Below are positions 1 through 8,060 of a stretch of DNA of 29,386 nucleotides, piece after piece. Position 1 is the first letter of the stretch, and the number at the start of each line of letters is the position of its first letter. The notes beneath the pieces are model-generated. The model did not search any database and was not told where the DNA came from. It saw only the letters and a list, made by a program, of their open reading frames with translations. Source of the stretch: JAVBPB01 sp031549965 (GTDB lineage: Bacteria; Bacillota; Clostridia; Lachnospirales; Lachnospiraceae); NCBI GenBank assembly GCA_031549965.1, contig JAVBPB010000034.1:1-29386 (forward strand). The letters run 5' to 3'. A program made the position numbers and the translations under genes.

Positions 1-131
1 AATCTATATAATAAAAACTATACGAAATAAATATATAATAATGTGAATTTATTGAATTTGAAAAATTGTAGGAATCATGAATTACTTTTTTTTGCGTTTG
101 CTCATTTAAAAAGCGTTTGCTTATATACATA

Positions 132-509
132 TTAACTCAATATCCTCTTTAAAAAATTCCAATCCCAATCATGAATAGTTTCCCAATTTCCACAAACTTT
201 TGGTCTATATGGAGTTACATCTTTATATGCTCTAATAAGATAATAAGGATTTCCAAGTTCTTTCGCAAACGAAACCTCCTTACTAACTCCATTGGCTGTA
301 TCTGTATAGTATCCACATAAAACAATTAAGATATCACAGTTTTTTATTTTTTCCTTAGCCTTCAATTCCCAATTGTGTTCAATTTCTTGTTTAATTGAAA
401 CATCTGAAATATCAAATGGTGAATCAGGCAATTTTGATTGACCTACAAGTAAATGTTTTTGACTTTGGTCATGATCATAATCGAAACTTATAAAAACTTT
501 TTTTCTCAT
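132..509 (-). CDS. Small TIR-like protein, ThsB/MTH538 family, partner of the caspase-like protease
   Basis: This 125-residue single-domain protein begins with the TIR strand A pattern KKVFISFDYDHD (residues 3-14). It has a second buried strand, CDILIVLCG (58-66), and a conserved acidic helix GVSKEVSFAKE (74-84); E78 is the likely catalytic glutamate. This is the layout of the MTH538/ThsB branch of TIR domains, which in Thoeris defence convert NAD+ into a cyclic ADP-ribose signal when phage is sensed. The ATG is preceded by GGGAGG, placed inside the end of the caspase gene, and the two genes are separated by one base, so translation is probably coupled. It is the last gene of the hsdM1-hsdS1-hsdR1-caspase-TIR run. 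No strong terminator follows in the remaining 131 bases, only a weak AAGC/GCTT hairpin with a T-run. The TIR-like assignment is firm. The signalling role is inferred from the family and the caspase neighbour. Confidence 0.8.
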   Translation of the reverse strand: MRKKVFISFDYDHDQSQKHLLVGQSKLPDSPFDISDVSIKQEIEHNWELKAKEKIKNCDILIVLCGYYTDTANGVSKEVSFAKELGNPYYLIRAYKDVTPYRPKVCGNWETIHDWDWNFLKRILS

Positions 510-510
510 A

Positions 511-1479
511 TTATATTAATCCTCCCTTTACCAGGTTCCAGTAATGTTTACCTAACGGCGTTAAACCACATTCCTTATTATGCATCGCCGCAAAATACAT
601 GTCCGCTTCTCCAATTGGTAAAACCAATCCTAAGCGATTAAATCGCTGTAAAACTCCGAATTTTGCAACGTTTTCTTTAGTTGCATATGGCTCAATGGCT
701 TTATATTCAGTGCCTTCATAATTTGTTTTTTCATAACTTGGATTAAGTCTATGAAGAGAGTCTCTATCTGAAAACAAGGATGTAATTGCGTGTAGATCAT
801 TTAAATGAATTCGCGGTTCGTTATCTCTAATACTTATAAAACTTGACACATTCGCCTTGAAATATGGTCTTTGATCCCACGCTCCAAGTGATTGATCAAT
901 ATACGAATAAAGGCTGCCTGGGGTTGTTCTCCCTAGCAAGTCTGAAGCCCCTCCTTTTAGAGCTTCAATCAATAAATTAGTAAACATACCATGTCCGTTT
1001 ACTTCATATGATGGCTCATTTTTCGAGCAAGCAGTGAAAATAACTACTCCGTCTTTTAATTTAGTTATGTCTCCCATAACGCTTGAACTTCCAAATTTTC
1101 CAGAATAACAGCAATCCAAAATTACTATTTTATTTTTGCATTTAGACTCATTAGCGTAGTCGAGAATCTCAGACATTTTTATGCCGCAATCATCTTGCTC
1201 AAAATCATAACTTACGATAACTCCGTCATTCGGATCATCAAATCCATGCCCGGAAAAATAAAGTAGTGCACACTCAGCATCGCCAGAAAAAAGTTGTTTA
1301 ATTTCTGATCTAATATTTCTTCTCGTTGCATCTTCGTTTAATAGTTTTTTTATAGAAAAATTTATTTTGTTATCATAATTACGAGACAAAATATTACTCA
1401 TTTCTTCCACGTCGTTAATGCAGCAACTTAACGGAATCCCAGAATAGTCATTAATCCCAATAAATAATCCTTTTTTCAT
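511..1479 (-). CDS. Caspase-like cysteine protease (peptidase C14) with C-terminal extension
   Basis: This is a caspase/metacaspase-fold protease. Counting from the chosen ATG, the catalytic histidine is in YFSGHG (H78) and the catalytic cysteine in LDCCYSG (the second Cys, C124). The N-terminal strand is GLFIGINDYSG, and the p10-like part includes FTACSKNEPSYE. Residues after about 220 form an extra domain ending in LTPLGKHYWNLV, which resembles a winged-helix or sensor module. I chose the ATG at 1479 because AAGGAG lies seven bases upstream; the in-frame TTG at 1497 lacks such a site. The gene starts 14 bases after hsdR1 stops and abuts the TIR gene. In TIR-caspase Thoeris systems the protease is activated by a TIR-made nucleotide and then cleaves cell proteins. 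Applying that here is inference. The fold and catalytic dyad are directly visible. Confidence 0.88.
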   Translation of the reverse strand: MKKGLFIGINDYSGIPLSCCINDVEEMSNILSRNYDNKINFSIKKLLNEDATRRNIRSEIKQLFSGDAECALLYFSGHGFDDPNDGVIVSYDFEQDDCGIKMSEILDYANESKCKNKIVILDCCYSGKFGSSSVMGDITKLKDGVVIFTACSKNEPSYEVNGHGMFTNLLIEALKGGASDLLGRTTPGSLYSYIDQSLGAWDQRPYFKANVSSFISIRDNEPRIHLNDLHAITSLFSDRDSLHRLNPSYEKTNYEGTEYKAIEPYATKENVAKFGVLQRFNRLGLVLPIGEADMYFAAMHNKECGLTPLGKHYWNLVKGGLI

Positions 1480-1493
1480 ATAGTTACTCCTTT

Positions 1494-4400
1494 TCAATTA
1501 TTATCTACCCAATTCTCGCATTGTGCCATAATTGACTCCAATGCCTGTTCTCTGTCTTTGGGTGGATAATCATATTTTTTTAATAATCTCTTAACTAAAC
1601 TTCTCATCTCTGCTCTTGCATTTTCTCTTTTTTGCCAGTCAATCGTCTTATTTTTATTTAACATTTCTGTCAATTCTTTAACAATATTTATTAAAGCTTC
1701 ATTTTTTTCTTTATAATAATCTTTAATAGCTTGTGGCTTCAATAATGCATCATAGAACGCTTTTTCCTCTTTGGATAATCCCAAATTAGAAGTCTCTTCT
1801 TCAAATTTTTTCATTTCTCCAGCCATTTTAATTAACTCATCCAAAACTTCAACGTTGGTTAATTGACTATTGTTATATGCATTCATAATACGTTTCATTT
1901 TTTCACTAAACAACTCACTCTGAACTAAATTAGTTCTCATATACGCCTTAATCTCGTCATTTAGTAATTTCGACAATAATTCAACCGCAAGATTTTTTTC
2001 TTTCATTTTATCTAAACTTGCCAAATATTTTTCATCAAATATAGAAAACTCTACTTTTGATTCATTGAATATATTTATTATCTCACTGTCCTTAATACTG
2101 TGTTGCAATAAATTTGATATTCTCTCATTAATATCTTTTAATGATAATTTGTTTTGTTGAGATATTCTAGTAATAGCTACTCTAACAGCTTCAAAAAATG
2201 ATGCTTCTAGTCTGGTGTTATAATCAAGTAAACTCATACATAATGTACCGGCTTGATGTAAGGCCAACGCTTCTTTGATATATTTTTTCTTATCTTCTTC
2301 ATCACAAACAATATGATTAATTCCACCAACAATTAACTCAGCACGTTCTAAATTTGTTCCTTTAATAAATTTAGAATAATCGAAACCATGCATGAAATCT
2401 CTACAAATAGATAATTTTTCTTGAAAAATTGGTAATGCCTTTATCGATATATCTTGGTCGCCATAGTTCTTTTGATCTCTAATTGTATATCTTTTCATTG
2501 CCGATTTTAATGAGTTTGCAATACCTATATAATCAACAATTAATCCGCCTTCTTTGTCTTTAAACACTCTATTAACTCTAGCAATAGCTTGCATTAAGTT
2601 ATGATCTTGCATTGGTTTAAAAACATACATGGTTGCTAAGCTAGGCAAATCAAACCCTGTTAGCCACATATCGACAACAATAACAATTTTTAAATCACTA
2701 CTATCATCTTTAAATTCTTTTTCTAAATCTTTTTTATTATCACTTACACCGTCTACTTTCTTCCATTCAACAGGATCATTGTTGTCTGAAGTCATTACAA
2801 CTTTAATCTTACCTTTCATAGAAGAATCTTCATTAATGATCGTATTCCATATTTTAATTGCGATTGGTCTGCTATATGCAACTATCATTGCTTTTCCAGT
2901 TAACAAGTAGCTCCTATTATCTTTATAGTGATTTAATATATCTGCACATAAAGTTTCAATAGTTTTTTCTTTAGATAAAAGTTCTTCCAATTTCGCAAAT
3001 TGTTTTTTGCTTCTTTCAATATGGTAATCTTCCGCAGTTTCATTCATTACTTCATATTCTTTATCTATTTGCTCAAGAACTTTTTCATCTAAACTTATTT
3101 TAACAACTCTATTTTCATAAAATATTGGTTTAGTAGCATTATCTAATACAGCCTGCGTAATATCGTAAATATCAATATAGTTACCAAATACTTCTTGTGT
3201 GCTTCTATCTGTATTATCAATTGGAGTTCCAGTAAATCCAATGAATGTAGCATTAGGCAGACTGTTTCTAACCAATCTAGCGTACCCTTGTTTAATTTGT
3301 CCAGTTTTAATATCTACTTTTTCGTCTAACCCATATTGACTACGGTGAGCTTCATCAGCAATTAAAACAATATTTCTTCTATCGCTAAGTATTTCTTCAC
3401 TTTCTTCAAATTTTTGCATAGTAGTAAATATAATTCCACCACATATTCTATCTTTTAATAGTTCACTTAGATTTTGTCTACTACTAGCTTGAACTGGTGT
3501 TTGTCTTAAAAAGTCTTTACATTTAGAAAATGTTTCAAAAAGTTGTCCATCTAAATCGTTTCTATCTGTTAACACAACGATTGTTGGTTTGTCACTTAAA
3601 TCATCTAACAGTTTAGAATAGAAAACCATTGAATAGCTTTTACCACTTCCTTGAGTATGCCAAATTACTCCTGCTTTTCCATCGGTTTCGATTGCTTTTA
3701 ATGTAGCGTTAACAGCTTTCTTAACAGCAAAATATTGATGATATGCCGAAATGATTTTAAATATATGACCATCTTGTTTTGAATAAAGATGAAAGTTTTT
3801 GATAAGTTCAATAAATCTATTTTTTTCAAATACTCCTTCAAATAAAGTCTTGAAATTAGAATATTTTGATTCTTCATAGTTTCCACTTACACTTTTCCAT
3901 TCCATATATCTATCTTCATCGGATGATATAGTTCCAATTTTGCTATAAGTCATATCTGATATAACATTGAAGCAATTATATGTATAAAAAGAAGGAATAT
4001 CGTGAATTCTATTTGTTATTTGTCTATATGCCTCAGAGCTATCAGTTTCTTCTCTACTGCATGATTTAAGTTCCATATCAACTACTGGAAATCCATTCAA
4101 GAACACAACTACATCTGGTCGTTTGGTAATATTGTTTTCTTTAATAGAAAATTGATTAATTACTAAGAAGTGATTATTATCAATATCAGAATAATCTATC
4201 AACTTAACTATCTCATTTTTTCTTTTGCCATTTTCAATAAATGAAATCTCTACACCATTTTGAAGATAATCCATGAATTTTTCATTATTTAATAATAAGT
4301 CATTAGACCTAATTAATTTTATTTTACTAATAGCTTCTTCAATAGCAATCTTAGGAAGTTTTTTATTAATTTTACATAAAGATTCTTGCACCACGTCCAA

Positions 4401-4523
4401 AAGAAGAAATTCCAAAGGATTTCTTTCTAATTCATATCCGTTTAAATAGTTATATTTCAAACCATTTACAAATAACTCTATAATAGCTAGTTCATAGCTT
4501 TCTTCTGTAAAATTAACACTCAT
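1494..4523 (-). CDS. hsdR: Type I restriction enzyme R subunit (HsdR1), EcoR124-like
   Basis: This 1009-residue motor and nuclease subunit of a type I restriction-modification complex cleaves DNA after ATP-driven translocation. The N-terminal PD-(D/E)xK nuclease is visible as D137 in RPDVVVF and E151-x-K153 in MELKS. The SF2 helicase motor follows, with Walker A TQGSGKS (290-296), DEAH (390-393), TGTP (431-434), and motif VI QAIARVNR (645-652). The C-terminal third is a helical domain expected to bind the methylase core. Length and the WHTQGSGKS motif resemble EcoR124-type R subunits and differ from the second R subunit in this window. The ATG is preceded by GGAGG and lies three bases after the hsdS1 stop. 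No frameshift or missing catalytic residue is visible, so it looks functional. The caspase gene follows after 14 bases, presumably on the same transcript. Confidence 0.96.
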   Translation of the reverse strand: MSVNFTEESYELAIIELFVNGLKYNYLNGYELERNPLEFLLLDVVQESLCKINKKLPKIAIEEAISKIKLIRSNDLLLNNEKFMDYLQNGVEISFIENGKRKNEIVKLIDYSDIDNNHFLVINQFSIKENNITKRPDVVVFLNGFPVVDMELKSCSREETDSSEAYRQITNRIHDIPSFYTYNCFNVISDMTYSKIGTISSDEDRYMEWKSVSGNYEESKYSNFKTLFEGVFEKNRFIELIKNFHLYSKQDGHIFKIISAYHQYFAVKKAVNATLKAIETDGKAGVIWHTQGSGKSYSMVFYSKLLDDLSDKPTIVVLTDRNDLDGQLFETFSKCKDFLRQTPVQASSRQNLSELLKDRICGGIIFTTMQKFEESEEILSDRRNIVLIADEAHRSQYGLDEKVDIKTGQIKQGYARLVRNSLPNATFIGFTGTPIDNTDRSTQEVFGNYIDIYDITQAVLDNATKPIFYENRVVKISLDEKVLEQIDKEYEVMNETAEDYHIERSKKQFAKLEELLSKEKTIETLCADILNHYKDNRSYLLTGKAMIVAYSRPIAIKIWNTIINEDSSMKGKIKVVMTSDNNDPVEWKKVDGVSDNKKDLEKEFKDDSSDLKIVIVVDMWLTGFDLPSLATMYVFKPMQDHNLMQAIARVNRVFKDKEGGLIVDYIGIANSLKSAMKRYTIRDQKNYGDQDISIKALPIFQEKLSICRDFMHGFDYSKFIKGTNLERAELIVGGINHIVCDEEDKKKYIKEALALHQAGTLCMSLLDYNTRLEASFFEAVRVAITRISQQNKLSLKDINERISNLLQHSIKDSEIINIFNESKVEFSIFDEKYLASLDKMKEKNLAVELLSKLLNDEIKAYMRTNLVQSELFSEKMKRIMNAYNNSQLTNVEVLDELIKMAGEMKKFEEETSNLGLSKEEKAFYDALLKPQAIKDYYKEKNEALINIVKELTEMLNKNKTIDWQKRENARAEMRSLVKRLLKKYDYPPKDREQALESIMAQCENWVDNN

Positions 4524-4525
4524 AA

Positions 4526-5773
4526 TTAATCCTCCATTTTTACTTTTATTTCACCAGACATAAGTTTTGGTAATAGATAATCTCTTGTCTCGGCAAGTTT
4601 GTCGTTTTCTAGCTTCAAATTTATCATTTGATCAAACATAGGTTGAATAATTATTGCCAATTTTCTAGCAACTTCTTCCGAATATGCAATTTCAAAATCA
4701 TTTATTGCGCCACTTGCATGTGCGATTGTCGTTCTTGAACTTTCATATTTATTGATTTCATTTTGAATATAATCAGTTTTAAACAAGCAATAAATCATTG
4801 AGTTAGGAAAAAATATTTTTTTTGATGATATTTTCCTGATTCCGCCTGAATAGGCACCACTTAATCCATATGCCATCCTACCAATTGCTCCATCAAAGGC
4901 CACTAATACGTCACTAGGAGCAGCTAATTTATTCTTGCAAAAATCCTTACTGACGTAATTATTGGAAGGGGACAACAAATCACCAGTCCTTATAAAAAGA
5001 ATGTCTCCATCTTCCTTATCCTTTTTATAATTTTTATTGCCAGGTTCAACACCTTTTTCGAAATCTAATTTTTCTGATAATTTTATAATTTCAAAATTTA
5101 CAGGAATTAACCCAATATTACTTTCCTTAAATTGTCCATTGTCAGATTTGTATCCTATGCCTTTATCGTTTAGAAATTGGAAATCAAGAAACCATTGTTT
5201 ATATAACAGTTGCATATACTTTTCTAAATTTGCAACAATAGCATCATTATTCTGAATTTTTTCATCCATTATAGTCAATATACCACTTATTCTATCTTGC
5301 TCTTTTAAGCTTGGCAACATAATTTCATATTTTAATAGTTCACTTATTTTTATATTTGGTTGTGCAACAGTTCCTCCAGAAATAGAATGTATATATGATG
5401 AAAAGTCTTTGCTTTGAAGTACATAATATATAAATCTTGGATTGGCAACTTTTTCATCTATTTTAATTTTAATTAAACCATTATTATATACCGCACTCAG
5501 ATCGGTGGTAATGATGAAATTTTTGCCTACCGTTGCACCGGTTCTAGCAATTAAAATGTCATTTTTAATTAACTTAAACTTATTGAAATTAGCTTCAGTG
5601 ACTGAGCAATACCCCCAATCAAAAAACTCTTTCTTTTGAGAAACATCTTGTATTCTCAAACATTTAATCCCAGTATTTTCTTTTACTATTGGTGCTCTTT
5701 TTATTGCATCAAGTCCAGTATTAGCTAATAAAATTATATTTTCTAGTTTGCATTTAATTGACTTATTCTCCAT
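4526..5773 (-). CDS. hsdS: Type I restriction-modification specificity subunit (HsdS1)
   Basis: This 415-residue protein reads the target sequence for the HsdM1/HsdR1 complex. It has the usual two-fold layout: a target recognition domain (about 1-150), a conserved helical spacer (about 155-195, with LPSLKEQDRISGIL and the paired-helix stretch ending in QLLYKQWF), a second recognition domain (about 215-365), and a terminal conserved helix ending in RDYLLPKLMSGEI. The phrases NDILIARTGATVGKN and SDVLVAFDGAIGRMAY are typical of the start and mid positions of the two recognition domains. The start ATG is preceded by GAGGAA and overlaps the end of hsdM1 by 11 bases. No inverted copy of a recognition domain or second hsdS lies alongside, so I see no sign of phase-variable shuffling. 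The recognised DNA sequence cannot be read from the protein. Confidence 0.95.
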   Translation of the reverse strand: MENKSIKCKLENIILLANTGLDAIKRAPIVKENTGIKCLRIQDVSQKKEFFDWGYCSVTEANFNKFKLIKNDILIARTGATVGKNFIITTDLSAVYNNGLIKIKIDEKVANPRFIYYVLQSKDFSSYIHSISGGTVAQPNIKISELLKYEIMLPSLKEQDRISGILTIMDEKIQNNDAIVANLEKYMQLLYKQWFLDFQFLNDKGIGYKSDNGQFKESNIGLIPVNFEIIKLSEKLDFEKGVEPGNKNYKKDKEDGDILFIRTGDLLSPSNNYVSKDFCKNKLAAPSDVLVAFDGAIGRMAYGLSGAYSGGIRKISSKKIFFPNSMIYCLFKTDYIQNEINKYESSRTTIAHASGAINDFEIAYSEEVARKLAIIIQPMFDQMINLKLENDKLAETRDYLLPKLMSGEIKVKMED

Positions 5774-7256
5774 ATGTTAATTCCTCTAAAGAAATTATAA
5801 CTTTGTTTTCTAATTCACGATTTTTATCAAACAAAACCTCCAATTCCCTTTTGAACGAATTAAGTTTTTCGTTTATCGGTTCGCAATCATTGTCGGTCAA
5901 ATTTGAAGTACCAACATAATATCCAGGCGTTAGGTTACCATTATTTATTAAAATCTGTTCAATACTTGTTGATGCACAAAAACCTTTTATATCTTTATAT
6001 ACTATATTTTGTTTCCATTGTTCAATTGTTTCTGTGATTATGCCAATATCATTATCACTCAAAATTCTGCTTTTTTTTGTAATTAATTCTCCCAAATTCC
6101 TCGCATCGACAAACAATACCTTGTTTTTTTGTGATTTATTTTTATTCAAAAACCATAATGTCACTGGAATACTAGTTGTGTAGAATAATTGCGGTGGTAG
6201 AGAAATAACCGCCTCTACCAAGTCTGCCTCCACAATATTTTTACGAATTTCTGCCTCGCCACCAGTGCTGGAAGATAAAGCTCCGTTAGCTAGTACGAGG
6301 CCTATTTGTCCGTTAGGGGACAAATGATGAATCATGTGCTGCATCCAAGCAAAGTTAGCATTACCAGCTGGTGGTACCCCATATTCCCATCTCTTATCAT
6401 TGATTAGCTTTTCTTGTCCCCAATTTGATAGATTAAATGGAGGGTTAGCCATTATAAAATCAGCTTTTAGTTGCGGGTGGCAATCATTAAAAAATGTATC
6501 TGCATTATATTTACCTAAATCTGCTTCAATTCCCCTGATTGCAAGATTCATTTTACATAGTTTCCAGGTTGTCGGATTACTATCTTGTCCATATACAGAT
6601 ATATCATTAATTCTTCCGTGGTGTTCTTGAACGAATTTTGCACTTTGAACAAACATTCCACCACTTCCACAAGCCGGATCATAGACTCTTCCTTTATAGG
6701 GTTTTAATACTTCAACTAGTAATTTAACAATGCACGCTGGTGTATAGAACTCTCCAGCTAATTTGCCTTCTTGCTCTGCAAATTTAGATAAGCAGTATTC
6801 ATAAATTCTTCCCAATAAATCTTTAGACTTGTCAACCATTGGAATATTTGTAAATAAATCAACCACTTCGCCTAATCTTCTTTTATCGAGTTCAGGACGC
6901 GCAAAATTTGTAGGGAGTACCCCTCTTAATGTTTTATTTTCGTTTTCGATTAAACTCATGGCTTCATCTATAATTTTCCCAATAACACTTTCGTGGCTAT
7001 ATTTTGAAATATAGCCCCATCTAGCTTCTTCAGGCACGAAGAAAACGTTCTTGCGAAGATATTCATCTCTATCCTCTTCAAACCCTTCGCCCTCTTCAAC
7101 TAATTCCTTATATCTTTCATCGAAACTGTCTCCTAAATATTTTAGAAAAATTAAACCTAAAACAACATGTTTATATTCGCTGGCATCCATATTGCCACGA
7201 AGTATACATGCCGCATCCCAAATTTTCTTTTCAAATCCAATAACGCTTTCTGCCAT
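5763..7256 (-). CDS. hsdM: Type I restriction-modification N6-adenine methyltransferase (HsdM1)
   Basis: This 497-residue methyltransferase subunit transfers a methyl group from S-adenosylmethionine to adenine in the target site. The N-terminal helical domain begins AESVIGFEKKIWDAACILRG. The SAM-binding motif I is DPACGSGG (193-200) and the catalytic motif IV is NPPF (271-274). I chose the ATG at 7256, which follows AGGAAGTAGG and gives the family's usual N-terminus. The frame stays open to a TTG at 7328 that follows GGGAGG, which would add 24 residues. I reject that start because the extra peptide is not hsdM-like, and the same leader in front of hsdM2 is out of frame with it. hsdM1 is the first gene of the five-gene hsdM1-hsdS1-hsdR1-caspase-TIR run. 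It is unlike hsdM2 despite sharing its leader. Confidence 0.95.
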   Translation of the reverse strand: MAESVIGFEKKIWDAACILRGNMDASEYKHVVLGLIFLKYLGDSFDERYKELVEEGEGFEEDRDEYLRKNVFFVPEEARWGYISKYSHESVIGKIIDEAMSLIENENKTLRGVLPTNFARPELDKRRLGEVVDLFTNIPMVDKSKDLLGRIYEYCLSKFAEQEGKLAGEFYTPACIVKLLVEVLKPYKGRVYDPACGSGGMFVQSAKFVQEHHGRINDISVYGQDSNPTTWKLCKMNLAIRGIEADLGKYNADTFFNDCHPQLKADFIMANPPFNLSNWGQEKLINDKRWEYGVPPAGNANFAWMQHMIHHLSPNGQIGLVLANGALSSSTGGEAEIRKNIVEADLVEAVISLPPQLFYTTSIPVTLWFLNKNKSQKNKVLFVDARNLGELITKKSRILSDNDIGIITETIEQWKQNIVYKDIKGFCASTSIEQILINNGNLTPGYYVGTSNLTDNDCEPINEKLNSFKRELEVLFDKNRELENKVIISLEELTYGE

Positions 7257-7265
7257 TTTTTTATT

Positions 7266-7510
7266 CCTACTTCCTTTTAATTTTTTGAAATATGTTTCCA
7301 CCCACGGCGAACCATTGAGGAAAGTCAACTTTTATGTTTCCTCCCACCGTGTTTTATCTTCAAAACTTATACAGCAGTATCCTAACCACAAGCATATGTC
7401 GTATATGGAAACATATTTTCATGTTTTTTAGTAAAAATATGCTGTTTTTGTACTGTTTCTTAATGCTTTTTTCTATTTTCTAGACAGCAGTACCACTGTC
7501 TCAACGTGCG
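7266..7510 (-). repeat. Leader repeat copy A, upstream of hsdM1
   Basis: This 245-base stretch is about 90% identical (roughly 21 differences counted by eye, one small gap) to 16680-16925. Both copies have the same orientation and the same position directly 5' of an hsdM gene. Similarity stops at the ribosome binding site AGGAAGTAGG, ten bases before the hsdM1 start, although the two hsdM genes are unrelated at the nucleotide level. Differences cluster in 7360-7380 and 7430-7465, while 7290-7355 and 7475-7495 are almost unchanged, which suggests those parts are under constraint. I found no transposase or clear terminal inverted repeats. It is therefore more likely a regulatory leader, or a scar of module exchange, than an insertion sequence. 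Confidence 0.9.
7286..7421 (-). promoter_or_regulatory. Candidate structured 5' leader of hsdM1 with alternative pairings
   Basis: Three related elements lie in this leader (plus-strand positions). Element 1, TGGAAACATATTTTCA (7406-7421), is complementary to element 3, TGAAATATGTTTCCA (7286-7300), over about 15 positions with one bulge. It is also complementary to element 2, TATGTTTCC (7333-7341). Element 2 lies within a separate hairpin with an inner seven-base stem (GAGGAAA 7317-7323 with TTTCCTC 7337-7343) and an outer five-base stem (CACGG 7303-7307 with CCGTG 7347-7351). The outer stem survives in copy B as a G-U wobble. Because elements 2 and 3 compete for element 1, and element 3 ends about 15 bases before the hsdM ribosome binding site, a switch or attenuator is plausible. 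No promoter could be placed with confidence. Confidence 0.45.
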
Positions 7511-7560
7511 AGAGAAGACCGTTACTGCTAATTTATCATACCCTTGAGACTATGGAAGTG

Positions 7561-7684
7561 CTGTAATTGGTAACACTTAGTAAATCCGAAATATCCTTAT
7601 TTTACAAGGTTTTTATCGTTTTTAGCTAAGTATAACATCATTTCCAAAGTCTACACTCTGTAACTGATTATGTCTACACTTAGT
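7561..7684. repeat. Cluster of short direct repeats (GTCTACACT)
   Basis: GTCTACACT occurs at 7649-7657 and again at 7672-7680, 23 bases apart, each next to CTGTAA-type sequence. A related copy, GGTAACACT, is at 7569-7577, also preceded by CTGTAAT and followed by TAGT. The second and third copies share the frame CTGTAA-Y-TG...ACACTTAGT. Spacing near two helical turns would fit a protein-binding array. Multiple short repeats of this kind also occur at the ends of some insertion sequences, so it may be an IS-end remnant. No transposase is present. The rest of the 468-base gap between the 111-residue gene and hsdM1 is leader copy A. Confidence 0.4.
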
Positions 7685-7724
7685 GATCATCTTCTATGTT
7701 GCCATAATAATTTTACTTATCAAC

Positions 7725-8060
7725 TTAATCTGAAGTTTCTTCATTATTTTCTTCTTCGAGATTATCAAGCTCCTCTAATGCTTCAAAAATAGTTTTAATA
7801 ATCTCTTGTGTAGGAATTTGATTAATTGAATCAACTAAATCTGTAATCATATCATACACTGGTTTTACTGAAACAGCTTTATCACCAAATTGAACACTGT
7901 TGAATGGCTCAATTTTGTATGTATCATTCATAGTATATTCCAGCATTTCAAATATTTGTTTTGCATTCACCGTCATATTCTCAATAGTTATTTTTTTTAT
8001 ACCATTTAATAAAATGTTTATCTGTTCATTCTCGAATCTAAATTCAATTATTTTCTCCAT
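7725..8060 (-). CDS. Small acidic partner of the PHP-ATPase
   Basis: This 111-residue protein is not recognised as a named family. It has a mixed alpha/beta N-terminus (EFRFENEQINILLNGIKKI) and helical middle segments, and ends in a very acidic tail (LEELDNLEEENNEETSD). It has no signal peptide, membrane segment, or nuclease or helix-turn-helix motif that I can see. Its start overlaps the end of the PHP-ATPase gene by 17 bases, with the AAGGAGG site buried in that gene, so the two are translationally coupled and probably made in fixed proportion. Such a small downstream partner could be a regulator, inhibitor or structural subunit of the ATPase. This is inferred only from position. The gene ends the unit, and about 215 bases of non-coding DNA separate it from the hsdM1 leader. 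Confidence 0.7.
   Translation of the reverse strand: MEKIIEFRFENEQINILLNGIKKITIENMTVNAKQIFEMLEYTMNDTYKIEPFNSVQFGDKAVSVKPVYDMITDLVDSINQIPTQEIIKTIFEALEELDNLEEENNEETSD

Noticed and set aside
94..121. Two copies of GCGTTTGCT after the TIR gene, considered as an attachment site or terminator
   Set aside because: They are only nine bases each, 19 bases apart, with no strong stem and no integrase. The minus-strand hairpin here has only four base pairs.
7277..7315. A 12-codon leader peptide (MVRRGWKHISKN) conserved in both leader copies
   Set aside because: It has no ribosome site at a usable distance, and the few differences between copies include a serine to leucine change. Conservation is better explained by the RNA pairings that cover the same bases.
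7257..7328. A 24-residue N-terminal extension of hsdM1 from a TTG start after GGGAGG
   Set aside because: The peptide is not hsdM-like, and the ATG at 7256 has a good site and gives the family's normal start. In the second leader copy the same frame does not join hsdM2.
7601..7631. A terminator-like CCTT...AAGG with T-rich tail on the plus strand
   Set aside because: It has only four paired bases and no plus-strand gene ends there.
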